Positions 7,777 to 17,048 of a stretch of 63,647 nucleotides of DNA are shown here, piece by piece. Every line of letters begins with the position of its first letter. Within the stretch, counting starts at the first letter, position 1. A model generated the notes under the pieces. It worked only from the letters and a program-made list of their open reading frames with translations, did no database searches and was not told the DNA's origin. The stretch spans positions 1 to 63,647 of the forward strand of contig CAADTZ010000098.1 in assembly GCA_900752015.1 (NCBI GenBank), in the 5' to 3' direction. The translations under genes were made by a program, and so were the position numbers. The stretch comes from an uncultured Collinsella sp. GTDB lineage: Bacteria; Actinomycetota; Coriobacteriia; Coriobacteriales; Coriobacteriaceae.

Positions 7777-9123
7777 CTACTCGAAGCTCAGCTGCTCCAG
7801 ACGATCAAAGACCGTGTCGATACGGGTGAGGAAGTCCCACGGATCAAAGATCTCGTCGAGCTTCTCCTGACTGACGGTGCAGCGCGGGTCGGCCTCGAGA
7901 CGCTCCTTAAAGGTGGGGCCGGAGACACAATCCTGTACCTCGTGCCAGGTTGCCATAGCGTTCTCCTGCACAATGGCGTACGCGTCCTCGCGGGTGATGC
8001 CCGTGTCGACGAGGGCAAGCAGTACCTTGGAAGAGAAGATGAGGCCGCGGGTCTTATTGAGGTTGGCCATCATGCGGGCGGGATACAGCTGCAGGCCGTC
8101 GATAACGCGGATGAGGCACTGGAACATGTGGTCGAGGGCGATGAAGCTATCGGCCTGGGCGACGCGCTCGGCAGAGGAGTGCGAAATGTCACGCTCGTGC
8201 CACAGGGCGACGTTATCGAAGGCAACCTGGGCGTTGGACTTCACGACGCGCGACAGACCGCAGACTTTCTCCATGGTGATGGGGTTGCGCTTGTGCGGCA
8301 TGGCTGAGCTGCCCTTTTGGCCCTTACGGAACGGCTCCTCGGCCTCGAGCGTATCGGTCTTCTGTAGATTGCGAACCTCGGTAGCGATGCGCTCACAGGT
8401 GGCCGCTGTAGTGGCAAGCACGCCGGCAAGGTAGGCATGGTGATCGCGGCTGATGACCTGCGTGGACAGGGGATCGTGGACCAGGCCCAGGTGCTCGCAG
8501 ACGTACTCCTCGACGAACGGCTCGATGGAGCTGTACGTGCCGACAGCGCCCGAGATGGCACCGAAGGCAACATTCTTGCGGGCGTCCTCAAGACGATCCA
8601 GATCGCGCTTGAGCTCCCAGGCCCAAGAGCCAAACTTCATGCCGAAGGTCATCGGCTCGGCATGGATGCCATGAGTACGGCCGGCGCAGAGCGTGTTGCG
8701 CTCCTCAAAGGCGCGACGCTTGCAGATCTCGCCGAGTTTTTTGACGTCCTCGATGATCAGGTCGCAGGCCTGGGTGAGCTGGTAGCACAGGGCCGTGTCG
8801 CCCAGATCGGAGCTGGTCATGCCATAGTGAACCCAGCGGCTGGGCTTGGGGTCGCCCTCGGGAACATCGGCATCGATGTACTCCTTCATGTTGGTCAGGA
8901 AGGCAATGACGTCGTGGCGCGTGACTTCCTCGATCTCATCGACCTTCGCCTTCTCAAAGTTGGCATGGTCGCGGATCCACTGGGCCTCGTCTTTGGAAAT
9001 ACCGATCTTGCCGAGCTCCGCCTGGGCCTCGCAGGCCAAGACCTCGATCTCCTGCCAAATGGCGTACTTGTTCTCGAGGGAGAAGATGTGTCCCATCTCC
9101 GGGCGGGTATAGCGATCGATCAT
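7777..9123 (-). CDS. purB: Adenylosuccinate lyase
   Basis: Acts twice in purine synthesis, cleaving SAICAR to AICAR and adenylosuccinate to AMP with release of fumarate. The fumarase/aspartase-superfamily signature is present as GSSAMPHKRNP, with the catalytic-loop Ser in KGQKGSSAMP, the catalytic-His region GRTHGIHAEP, and TSSDLGDTA near residue 90. The start is the Met of MIDRYTRPEM, seven bases after AAAGGAG; 22 upstream codons in frame have no such site and are ignored. Length 448 residues is normal. It is a single-gene unit ending at its own hairpin. Confidence 0.97.
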   Translation of the reverse strand: MIDRYTRPEMGHIFSLENKYAIWQEIEVLACEAQAELGKIGISKDEAQWIRDHANFEKAKVDEIEEVTRHDVIAFLTNMKEYIDADVPEGDPKPSRWVHYGMTSSDLGDTALCYQLTQACDLIIEDVKKLGEICKRRAFEERNTLCAGRTHGIHAEPMTFGMKFGSWAWELKRDLDRLEDARKNVAFGAISGAVGTYSSIEPFVEEYVCEHLGLVHDPLSTQVISRDHHAYLAGVLATTAATCERIATEVRNLQKTDTLEAEEPFRKGQKGSSAMPHKRNPITMEKVCGLSRVVKSNAQVAFDNVALWHERDISHSSAERVAQADSFIALDHMFQCLIRVIDGLQLYPARMMANLNKTRGLIFSSKVLLALVDTGITREDAYAIVQENAMATWHEVQDCVSGPTFKERLEADPRCTVSQEKLDEIFDPWDFLTRIDTVFDRLEQLSFE

Positions 9124-9225
9124 AGCGGCTCCTTTTTGGTTATTGGCACGTTGGTCGTAACCCAACCATTGTACCGTGCGCAGGTGCAAGTATGGGCAGC
9201 AGGCATTAACCTAACATTTTGGAAT

Positions 9226-9356
9226 TGGAGCGAGCAACGGGACATCTGCGCATTTGCTTCGCAAATCCGCACCGGCTTCAGTGGCATACCGAGATCCGGG
9301 GAAGTGTGGGAGCAAAGCGGGCTGAATCTACCATTCCCGAAATCTTCCTTGCTCCA
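9226..9356 (-). repeat. Degraded copy of the tRNA-Gly-associated hairpin array
   Basis: This begins with an 18-base near-copy of the tRNA-Gly 3' end (9226-9243, one mismatch to 9357-9374). The first hairpin of the family follows (TTTGC/GCAAA core with a CGCACCGGCT tail), then the sequence diverges. It is placed in tandem with the fuller unit at 9357, which suggests repeated acquisition at the same tRNA end. Confidence 0.65.
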
Positions 9357-9548
9357 TGGAGCGGGCAACGGGACGTCTGCGTATTTGCTTCGCAAATACG
9401 CACCGGCTGCGGTCGCCTATCGGCGACCTTGCCTGCTCGCTATAAACGCTTCGCGTTTATTTAACGCTCGCACCCTGGCGGGTTCGAGTCCCGGCGCTTG
9501 GTAGTAAAAAGCACGGCAACGTAACGCTGCCGTGCTTGTGCTTTTTAC
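9357..9548 (-). repeat. tRNA-Gly-associated hairpin array
   Basis: On the plus strand: an 18-base direct copy of the tRNA-Gly 3' end (9357-9374, identical to 9549-9566), hairpin 1 with an 11-base stem (9378-9402), hairpin 2 GGTCGCC/GGCGACC (9411-9428) and hairpin 3 ATAAACGC/GCGTTTAT (9442-9460). The linker CGCTCGCACCCTGGC follows, then a 16-base exact inverted copy of the T-arm (9478-9493 against 9561-9576) and the tRNA terminator. The whole block lies between two direct copies of the tRNA 3' end, as an integrated element would. Confidence 0.75.
9505..9536 (-). terminator. Terminator of tRNA-Gly
   Basis: AGCACGGCA/TGCCGTGCT forms a 9-base stem followed on the minus strand by TTTTTA. It is nested in a larger stem AGTAAAAAGCAC/GTGCTTTTTACT (9503-9514 and 9538-9549). 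Confidence 0.8.
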
Positions 9549-9623
9549 TGGAGCGGGCAACGGGACTCGAACCCGCGAGTGTCAGCTTGGGAAGCTGATG
9601 CCTTACCACTTGGCGATGCCCGC
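9549..9623 (-). tRNA. tRNA-Gly (anticodon CCC)
   Basis: The minus strand gives a complete 75-base tRNA with encoded CCA. The acceptor is GCGGGCA/TGCCCGC, the anticodon loop is TTCCCAA (CCC) and the T-arm is CGGGTTCGAGTCCCG. It has its own promoter and terminator. Confidence 0.97.
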
Positions 9624-9636
9624 ATATGTGGGGGAT

Positions 9637-9666
9637 AGTATAACGCGGTTGTCTTGTTCGATACAA
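9637..9666 (-). promoter_or_regulatory. Promoter of tRNA-Gly
   Basis: On the minus strand TTGTAT (9661-9666) and TATACT (9637-9642) are 18 bases apart, with the -10 box 14 bases before the mature tRNA. Confidence 0.65.
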
Positions 9667-9920
9667 GGGTGGCGATGCTTGTTTTAGCTGTGGAGATTCG
9701 TTTGAAAATCGCGTCAATTGTGGAGACGAGGACCTTTGACTTCCTGTTCTCCTTATCTTCTACCTGCGCTTTTGCTTGATTGTTGTATTTAAGCTCAATT
9801 TGTCAGGAATTGGGCAAGCTTTTGGTCAGGCTCCGGTACTTACCCGCATGAACCTCGGGGGTAGCCTCATCCTACGCGTCGCAGCCTCCCCGTGCGGCGC
9901 ACGAGGGATAAGGAGCAGCC
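9667..9920. other. Adhesin upstream region, no gene seen
   Basis: About 250 bases between the tRNA-Gly promoter and the adhesin start. I see AT-rich tracts, a small hairpin CGTGCGGCGCACG (9892-9904) and the AAGGAG binding site (9910-9915). I recognise no RNA element or confident promoter. Confidence 0.4.
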
Positions 9921-12900
9921 ATGTCCAACGCACCCACGCACTCTGTCCACAGCGCAATTGCAACAGGTCCGCTGCTCCTGCTCCTCTTCCTGCTTTTCGG
10001 CTGCCTGGCACCGGGAGCCGCATTTGCCGTCGATGGCTACGACCAGCTCGGCTTCCGCACTATTAGCGATGATTGTGGACCCTTCTTCATCGGCAAGTAT
10101 GAAGCTCAAGACACCTCGATTGCCTACTGCATGAACCAGGAGCGCCCCGGCCCCACCAAACCGGGTGGCCCATGGCTCAACTTTGATCAAGGCTGGGTGT
10201 GGCTCGACGACGAGTTCGCGGCAATCGTTTGTCACGGATATCCCACCACCACGTCGTTTGGCGGTTACCATCTTTCACCCGATCGCGCCCGCGCCGCCAC
10301 CCAGCTTGCCGTATGGATGCTCAACGGCACTACCCATGTCGACGGCACCTACTCCTACACGACCGCTCAGGGTAAAACCAAGAGCGGACACTTTACCGCC
10401 GACAATGAAGTCGTGGCGGCTGCGCGGTGGCTCCACGACAGCGCAAAATCAGGAAGCATCAAAGCCGCTCCGCACCGCGCGCGACGCTATCTAGGGGCCG
10501 TATCGGGCGGCAGCAAACGTCAAGACATGCTCTATGTACTGCCGGCGGTCTCTGTTTCCTTCCAAAAGCAGTCTGCTAACACCGTTATTACCAGCGGAAA
10601 CAATACCTATCAGTTTACCGGGGCAACATTCGATATTTTTGAGAGCGCCAGCGGCGCGCGTGTCGGCACCATCAAGATGGACAGCAACGGTCGAGCGCAA
10701 GCAACACTTCTGCCCAACACGGCATACTACCTAGTTGAAACGAAGGCGCCGGCCGGCTATGTCCCCCGCCACGATCGTATTGCCTTTACCACGGGGAATG
10801 ACGGCGGGCGGGTCGCCATTGATGAACAGCCCGGCACCATCAACCTGTGTATCGTAAAACTCGATGCCGCGACGAATGCCGGCCCCCAGGTGGGTTCTTC
10901 ACTCGCAGGAGCAGAGTTCACGTGTGTGTCGCAATCAACCCCTGGATGGGCACAAATCCTCACGACCGACGAAAGCGGTCGGGCCGCCCTCGCCGATGTC
11001 CCCTTAGGAACCTTTACCATCTACGAATCAAAAGCCCCCGAGGGCTACCTGCCATCCAACGACAGCTGGACCTATACCGTTGGAGCCGACCAGCTCGGCG
11101 ATTCAGGCGTGGTCGAGATCGAATCTCGCATTTCCGATATCCCCATTGCGTTTGACCTTGAGATTTCCAAATTCAAGGATTACGGCAATAGCGACCAATC
11201 CGGCCTGGAGCAGCCGGCGGGTGGTGTTGTCTTTGAGGTTGTCAGCAACAGCTCTCAGCAGGTTGTTGGCACACTGACCACAAACATCTATGGCTTTGCC
11301 TCCACCAAAGATCAGCCCGAAGCATGGTTCGGCACAGGCAAGCGACCCGCCGGTGTCCACGGAGCCGTCCCATACGACCGTGCCGGCTACACGATTCGCG
11401 AGGTTCCGGAAACCGTCCCCGAGGGTTTTAAACGTGCAGGGGAATGGACCGTCGGGGCCGATCAGATTTCCAACGGCGCCGTGCTTCAATATATCGTGGA
11501 CAACCACGCTCTGTCGACGCATCTCCAGATTGTAAAACGCGATGCCCAAACAGGCGCTTCTGTTCCACTAGCCGGATTCACCTTCCAACTCCTCGACAGC
11601 AATCATGAACCTGTCTCACAAACTTGCTGGTATCCAGCACATAACGTAATGGACACCTTTACGACTGACGCGACCGGGACCGTCACACTGCCCGAATCGC
11701 TCGTGCCGGGCACCTATTATGTACGTGAAACCTCGGCCAAAGAGCCCTATCTTGTCGGCGAAGAGATCGAGGTAAACATACCCGCCGACATGAACCTAAC
11801 GCCCGTTGCAATCGCCTCGTATTATGACCACGCCGCGACCGGAAACATCAGGATCGTTAAAACCGATGCCATAGACGGCAGCAGCCTCGCGGGCGCCGTC
11901 TTTGAGATCCGTGCCTCGGGTGATATCGTGCGCCCCGACGGTAGCATTGCCGCGCTCGACGGTGAGACTGTCGCTACCGTCACGACGGATGAAACTGGAG
12001 AAGCACGCGCGGACAACCTCCCGCTGGGACCTGGCGCCGCACGCTACGAGGTTGTCGAGACTCAAGCGCCGGCAGGCTTCTTGCTCGATCGGACAACCCA
12101 TATTGTCGACCTTACTTATGCCGACCAGAAAACACCCGTTGTAGAAGCACGGCTTAACGTATCCGACGATTACACCAAAGTTGATATCTCCAAGGTCGAT
12201 GCAAGCGGCGAGCAGGAAGTGGAAGGCGCACAGCTCACCTTATATGGTCCCGATAAAACCGAAATAGACTCCTGGACCTCATCCGACAAGCCGCACCGCG
12301 TCGAACATCTTGCACCCGGCACCTACTCGTTGCGCGAAATGATGTCTCCGCGGACCTATGACCTTGCCGAGGAGATAACGTTTGAAATAAAGGATACGGG
12401 AGAAGTCCAATCCGTCGCGATGAAGGATGCGCCCATCGAGATCAAAGGACAGGTCGACAAGCGTCAGGAGCTTGTCCAACCTATCGGAAAGGGTCTGCTG
12501 GCCAACGGAGATGGTAAAAATCGCGCCGCGACGCAAACTAATACGAATGGACTTTTCTCCTATACCATCGACGCTCGAAACGATTCCGCTACTTGGGTTG
12601 ATGAGTTTACGATTACCGATGATCTTGAGTGCGCCAAAGACGGCACGGCGAGATTCATCTCAATCGAAACCCCCGTCGCCATCGGCGACCTCAACGGTCT
12701 GTGCAACGTGTGGTATCGCACGACGCCGTTGGACTCGACAGACGTCGATGAGCCGGCGAACGCGACACTTGACGATGGACACGAAAATCCTTGGCTTGAG
12801 TCCGACGAAGTAAAAGAGAGCCTTGGTGAGGACTGCCGCCTCGTCGATTACGACGGCTGGCGCCTCTGGAAGGCGGATGTCTCGACCACGGAATCCACCA

Positions 12901-13352
12901 CACTCGAGGCGGAAGAGCTCGACCTTGCATCCAATACCGTCGTAACAGGCATTCGAATTGAATACGGTGCGGTAGCCGCCGACTTTACGACTCGAAGCGA
13001 TGCGGATTCTTGGACCCGCGATGATCTCAAAGATGAGCACGACGACCTTGACGATGCCAAAGCAATCCTTGGCACAGACGCTCGGGGCGCAGTCGTACAC
13101 ATGCAGGCAACGTCGGCTTATACGCCCCAAACCGCACTCACCAACAGCGCGCGCGTCGATCTTTGCCGCAACGGTGGCGGCGATAAACTTGAGTCACATG
13201 ACGAGGACAGCGTCATTCAACGCTGTACCCTACCGCAGGACCTACCGGCAACAGGATCAGTTCCCATCGCCGCTTGCATCACCGCGCTCCTGACCTCGGG
13301 TACCGCAGCCCTATGGTTCGCTCGCCTTAGGTCGATCCCAAAGAAGCGCTAG
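9921..13352 (+). CDS. LPXTG surface adhesin with thioester domain and Cna-B/SpaA-type repeats
   Basis: A 1143-residue cell-wall-anchored surface protein. It has a signal peptide (about 1-34, ending AAFA) and then a thioester (TQXA) domain with Cys70 in AYCMNQ and Gln128 in TQLAVW. In this family these two residues form an internal thioester that can bond covalently to host proteins. Several SpaA/Cna-B-like modules follow with recurring GATFDIFES, YYLVETKAPAGY and GAVFEIRAS-type motifs, expected to be stabilised by Lys-Asn isopeptide bonds. The C-terminus has the sortase signal LPATG (1108-1112), a hydrophobic helix and an RSIPKKR tail. It is alone on the plus strand, ends at a strong terminator, and no sortase gene is visible nearby. 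Confidence 0.93.
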   Translation: MSNAPTHSVHSAIATGPLLLLLFLLFGCLAPGAAFAVDGYDQLGFRTISDDCGPFFIGKYEAQDTSIAYCMNQERPGPTKPGGPWLNFDQGWVWLDDEFAAIVCHGYPTTTSFGGYHLSPDRARAATQLAVWMLNGTTHVDGTYSYTTAQGKTKSGHFTADNEVVAAARWLHDSAKSGSIKAAPHRARRYLGAVSGGSKRQDMLYVLPAVSVSFQKQSANTVITSGNNTYQFTGATFDIFESASGARVGTIKMDSNGRAQATLLPNTAYYLVETKAPAGYVPRHDRIAFTTGNDGGRVAIDEQPGTINLCIVKLDAATNAGPQVGSSLAGAEFTCVSQSTPGWAQILTTDESGRAALADVPLGTFTIYESKAPEGYLPSNDSWTYTVGADQLGDSGVVEIESRISDIPIAFDLEISKFKDYGNSDQSGLEQPAGGVVFEVVSNSSQQVVGTLTTNIYGFASTKDQPEAWFGTGKRPAGVHGAVPYDRAGYTIREVPETVPEGFKRAGEWTVGADQISNGAVLQYIVDNHALSTHLQIVKRDAQTGASVPLAGFTFQLLDSNHEPVSQTCWYPAHNVMDTFTTDATGTVTLPESLVPGTYYVRETSAKEPYLVGEEIEVNIPADMNLTPVAIASYYDHAATGNIRIVKTDAIDGSSLAGAVFEIRASGDIVRPDGSIAALDGETVATVTTDETGEARADNLPLGPGAARYEVVETQAPAGFLLDRTTHIVDLTYADQKTPVVEARLNVSDDYTKVDISKVDASGEQEVEGAQLTLYGPDKTEIDSWTSSDKPHRVEHLAPGTYSLREMMSPRTYDLAEEITFEIKDTGEVQSVAMKDAPIEIKGQVDKRQELVQPIGKGLLANGDGKNRAATQTNTNGLFSYTIDARNDSATWVDEFTITDDLECAKDGTARFISIETPVAIGDLNGLCNVWYRTTPLDSTDVDEPANATLDDGHENPWLESDEVKESLGEDCRLVDYDGWRLWKADVSTTESTTLEAEELDLASNTVVTGIRIEYGAVAADFTTRSDADSWTRDDLKDEHDDLDDAKAILGTDARGAVVHMQATSAYTPQTALTNSARVDLCRNGGGDKLESHDEDSVIQRCTLPQDLPATGSVPIAACITALLTSGTAALWFARLRSIPKKR

Positions 13353-13361
13353 CGCGATGAA

Positions 13362-13397
13362 AAAGCGGGCGGGCCAATCCCCTGGCTCGCCCGCTTT
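13362..13397. terminator. Terminator between convergent adhesin and small membrane gene
   Basis: A perfect 10-base stem AAAGCGGGCG/CGCCCGCTTT with A and T runs on its two sides can stop transcription from both directions. Confidence 0.85.
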
Positions 13398-13418
13398 CAA
13401 TCATTTAAATCGCCGCAT

Positions 13419-13637
13419 CTACTCTGCAGACGAAGATCCACCATCAACGATTGCCTGCTCGGACTCAGGAATCCCATCGGCACCCGTACTCTGTTCTTGC
13501 TCCACCTCTTCGCTGATTGCGGAGGCGGGGGTCGAGCCCTTTGCACCCACGATGTAGGCAGCCCCAAATCCTAACGCAATGGCAATCAAGGTCAAAATCA
13601 CGTAGACAGGCCAATGGCGCTTAATATACGAAAACAC
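13419..13637 (-). CDS. Small single-pass membrane protein, unknown function
   Basis: A 72-residue protein with a short basic head (MFSYIKRHW), one hydrophobic helix (about 9-31) and an acidic, Ser/Glu-rich tail. The start is GTG, eight bases after AAGGAG. It follows the large M28-like gene by 21 bases on the same strand, so it is probably co-transcribed. I do not recognise the family; the tail is low-complexity and probably outside the membrane or disordered. Confidence 0.65.
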   Translation of the reverse strand: MFSYIKRHWPVYVILTLIAIALGFGAAYIVGAKGSTPASAISEEVEQEQSTGADGIPESEQAIVDGGSSSAE

Positions 13638-13658
13638 GTTGACTCCTTAGAGCTCCGT

Positions 13659-16600
13659 CTACGAACGGCGGATAACCTCGGTCACGACCTCGGATACCGT
13701 AGCAATGTTCGTCGGGTTGACATTGTGGGGCAGGTCGTCCTCGGTACGAGCGCAAGCCAGACGCGTGCCGTCCACGCCGGCGATGGTAAGGGCTCGGCGG
13801 CTCGCCTCGAGCGCAGCATAGGCATCGGTCTTGGCATAGGGCATCTCGAGCGCGCCACAATCGACATGGAACGACTTGCAGACCTTGCTGACCAGGTTCA
13901 TGATGCGGCGATCGCCCTTGAGCAGTTGTTGTTCGCCCTCGACCGTCACCACCGAAAGCCTACCGGCGCCGACGGATTCAAGATTGATAAAGAATACGCC
14001 GCGGAGCTTATCGCGATGCGAAGCCAAGAAGGCCTTCATGCCAGCGCCATCACAATCCGAGGCGCCCGTTGCCACAAACCAGATATCGTGACCGAGCAGC
14101 TCATCATCGCCCATAGAGGCGACAGCCGAGAGCATATCTTCGGAAGAAGCGCCATCGGAAGACGTAGCGCCACCCTTCCAGCCATCGTTATCGTCCTCGA
14201 AGTTATCCCACGAACCGATACCGCGACCGGACTTCTTGGCATCGTAATCGTCTTCGACGCCCAGCCAGTCACTCATGCTGTCCTGCTCGTTTTTCTTTTT
14301 ACGGCCGAACAGACCACCCAGGCCGCGCTTACGAGACTTGGGTGCCGCCGGGGCGGGAGCCGAAATGGTCTCGATCGGCTGTGCGCCCGACGCAACGGGC
14401 ATAGGAGGCGCAACGGGTGCCGATGTGGGTTCGGGGCCCTGGGCAGTAGCAAAGGGATCGTTGACCTGTGCGGAGGGGTCGGGAAGGTCGAACAGCGACG
14501 TGCGAGACGCAACGTTTGCCTGCTTCATAGACGGCAGCGACGGATCGGGGACCGAAGCCAGCGGAGACGAGGAAGGTGCAGGCGACGGTGCCGACGCCGG
14601 ATCGGGAACATTCATCTGCGGGCGCGGCGATGCCTGGGAGGAAATCTGGGCCATAAGGGAATCGACCGTTTCGTCCTGGGTGGGAGCGACATTGGCAACC
14701 GTGGCACCGGAACCACTCGGGGTCGGCATGGTGAAAATCTGCGTGGAATAAGGCCTCGACTCATCCGTCTCGGGAGTCTCGGAAACCGCAGGCACTTCCT
14801 CCTGCTCGACCTCGGTCGAATCATCTTGCTCGGCTGCCGCGTATTGCTCTTCGTCAGAGTTGGCCTCGACGGGCTCGTCCTCGGCGGCATCTTGGATTTC
14901 GGCAGCATCAACAGGCTCGTCATCGTCTGCCGCGTCGCCCTGCTCATCGGAAACAGGAAGGGGCTCGGCAATCGCGGTGCCCTGTTTTTCAAACGTTATC
15001 GTGGAATCGAACTGCGCGGCATCAAACGACATGGTGCTATCGACGTGCTGCTGAGCCTCGAAAGACGTCGTCGCTTCAGCAACATCCGCGGACGCCGGTT
15101 GCTGGGACTCAAAGGACGTTGTAGCTTCGGCGGCTTCGACGGGCGCGGACTGCATAGCCTCGTTCTGCTCGAACTCTTGCGCCGCGAGCTCACGTGCCGC
15201 CTCGGCTGCCTGCTGCTGAGCGATAGCCTCCTGCTCGGCAGCCTCGCGTGCGGCAGCGCGCTTCTCCTCGAAATCGTCGACAAATTTCTTGCCCTTTGCA
15301 AACGCACCCTTAAAGAAGTTGGAAGCGCTGGCGCCAATCGACGAGAACGCGGATGCAATGTCGGCATGCGGCGTTGCCGCGGGAATCTCGGCCGAGAAAT
15401 CAGTATCGCTCTCGTAAGACACGCGCCTCGGTTGTTCAACGTAATCGTCGTCAGACTCGTCCGCAACGTCTTGCGCCGGTGCGGCGGGAGCCAAAATGTC
15501 CAGTCCTGCCGCGGGATCGAACGCGGACACCGCCTCGGGATCGGCAACGGCAGCGGTAACCGCGGCAGACTCATCATCCGCAGCGACAACGGGCGCAGGC
15601 GCAGCCACGACGGGGGCAGGCTCGGGCTCAAACGTTGGCTCCTCGCCCTCCTCGTAATCGAGCGTGCAGGACTCGGGAAGCATTCCGAGCGCACGGATGG
15701 CATCCGAACCAAAGCGGATGTTGCCGGCGGCGTTGCGATAGAGCTTGGGCTCGGGCTCGGCAGACTCCTCCGCCGGCTCGGCAGCGGGAACCTCGTCATT
15801 GAACTCTTCGGCTTGGGCAGCCTGATTCCGATCCTCAGGCACGATAGCGCCGATCAGCGTCTCGTCGGCAGACGCACCCTCAAAGCCCTCAATCTGCTCG
15901 TCAAAAGCCTCGCCCTGTTCGGGCTCGGTTTGAGCGTCGGGAGCAATCGGCTGACCGAACTCGTCCTCGGCGTAGGTAGGCTCTTCGTACTCGATGGTGT
16001 TGCCGTAGTCGTTTTGCTGCTGGGCCGCGGCATACTCCGCCGCCGCGCGCGCCATTTCCTCGGCACGACGTTTCTGCTCCCCAAAATAGGTATCGAACGG
16101 AACATCGTCGGGAAACTCGTTCTCGCCCTGGAAGGGAGCAACGTTGTCCATAACGCCGAGCATAGCGGCGACAGAAGACTTGTTGCACACCGCGCCGGAC
16201 GTATAGGGAAGAACGTGGCGGTTAGAGATGATGTTTGCCGCGTTGGCAAGTGCAACGAGGGAAGCGAGGATCGCGACAATCCACAGCAGAACCTTGAGCG
16301 CGCCGGGGAGCGGCAGGATACGCAGGATGGCAACGGCAGCAGGGGCAACCGTGGCAACGGGCAACAGCTTGGCGATGAGCGCACGATACGAAGCATAGGG
16401 CTCGCGGGCGAGCAGCTCAGCACGGGGAGAGTCGTAGTGTGAGACAACGACCACCGGGCGGTTGCGCGGAGACGCGAGCGGGCCCGAGGCCTTGTGGTAG
16501 GCGATGACATTTTGGCTCACGCCCGTCTTGCCCAGGCGCGAAACCACGGGGTGCCCTGTGCGTTCGAGCACGTAAAGAACGGCGCCGACAATGGCCAGCA

Positions 16601-16850
16601 AGGTGCCGACCAAGCCGATACCGCCACCGATGCCCATCAGCAGGGCACCGGCAAATGCAAGAATACCGGTAACGGCAAATGCCAACCTACTGGGCGCCGG
16701 GGCATTGAACTCCTGAACCTCGGGATCAAAGCCGTGGTTGCGGAAGATCTGAGCGATATCCTCGGCCGCCAAGCGCTCTTCTTCGCTGCATGCCGGCGTA
16801 ATGCCGGTGTTCTGCAGCAGGTGGTTAATATAGTTCTGGGTGTTCGCCAT
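13659..16850 (-). CDS. Membrane protein with split, degenerate M28-peptidase-like domain
   Basis: A 1063-residue protein starting at MANTQNY (GGAGCG upstream). Four hydrophobic segments lie at about 56-77, 78-95, 157-180 and 184-207. Between and after them are M28-like segments: SHYDSPR (138-144), where His and Asp of the metal site are kept, and CNKSSVAAML (about 222), where the usual Asp of D-x-SG is Cys. An acidic, Ala/Glu/Pro-rich linker of about 650 residues follows. The C-terminal 150 residues resume the fold, but the usual Glu-Glu pair appears as Ser-Asp in ATGASDCD, the Asp motif as NLESVG, and a final His is kept in LPHNVNP. It may be a non-catalytic relative; the role is unknown. 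Confidence 0.7.
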   Translation of the reverse strand: MANTQNYINHLLQNTGITPACSEEERLAAEDIAQIFRNHGFDPEVQEFNAPAPSRLAFAVTGILAFAGALLMGIGGGIGLVGTLLAIVGAVLYVLERTGHPVVSRLGKTGVSQNVIAYHKASGPLASPRNRPVVVVSHYDSPRAELLAREPYASYRALIAKLLPVATVAPAAVAILRILPLPGALKVLLWIVAILASLVALANAANIISNRHVLPYTSGAVCNKSSVAAMLGVMDNVAPFQGENEFPDDVPFDTYFGEQKRRAEEMARAAAEYAAAQQQNDYGNTIEYEEPTYAEDEFGQPIAPDAQTEPEQGEAFDEQIEGFEGASADETLIGAIVPEDRNQAAQAEEFNDEVPAAEPAEESAEPEPKLYRNAAGNIRFGSDAIRALGMLPESCTLDYEEGEEPTFEPEPAPVVAAPAPVVAADDESAAVTAAVADPEAVSAFDPAAGLDILAPAAPAQDVADESDDDYVEQPRRVSYESDTDFSAEIPAATPHADIASAFSSIGASASNFFKGAFAKGKKFVDDFEEKRAAAREAAEQEAIAQQQAAEAARELAAQEFEQNEAMQSAPVEAAEATTSFESQQPASADVAEATTSFEAQQHVDSTMSFDAAQFDSTITFEKQGTAIAEPLPVSDEQGDAADDDEPVDAAEIQDAAEDEPVEANSDEEQYAAAEQDDSTEVEQEEVPAVSETPETDESRPYSTQIFTMPTPSGSGATVANVAPTQDETVDSLMAQISSQASPRPQMNVPDPASAPSPAPSSSPLASVPDPSLPSMKQANVASRTSLFDLPDPSAQVNDPFATAQGPEPTSAPVAPPMPVASGAQPIETISAPAPAAPKSRKRGLGGLFGRKKKNEQDSMSDWLGVEDDYDAKKSGRGIGSWDNFEDDNDGWKGGATSSDGASSEDMLSAVASMGDDELLGHDIWFVATGASDCDGAGMKAFLASHRDKLRGVFFINLESVGAGRLSVVTVEGEQQLLKGDRRIMNLVSKVCKSFHVDCGALEMPYAKTDAYAALEASRRALTIAGVDGTRLACARTEDDLPHNVNPTNIATVSEVVTEVIRRS

Positions 16851-17048
16851 GTGCGCTCCACATCCATAATCCGACAAATAGGCCCAATGCATGCACATTA
16901 GAACCGTATATAGTCGAAAGTATACCCCGAGCGAGCGCAAACGACCGAATTCGGGCCATCTTAACGCCCCGAGCGGACAAGGATATAGCCTAATCTCCAT
17001 ATCGGACTAAAATCATGGCAGCAAACTACCTTCTCATGCGAGGATTCT

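Noticed and set aside
9800..9915. Riboswitch in the adhesin leader
   Set aside because: A cyclic-di-GMP element was considered because it often controls adhesins, but its conserved core sequences are absent.
13614..16442. A 942-codon frame opposite the M28-like gene
   Set aside because: It is Arg/Gly/Leu-rich with no recognisable domain and antisense to a gene with a binding site, membrane segments and peptidase-like motifs; it reflects the biased linker codons.
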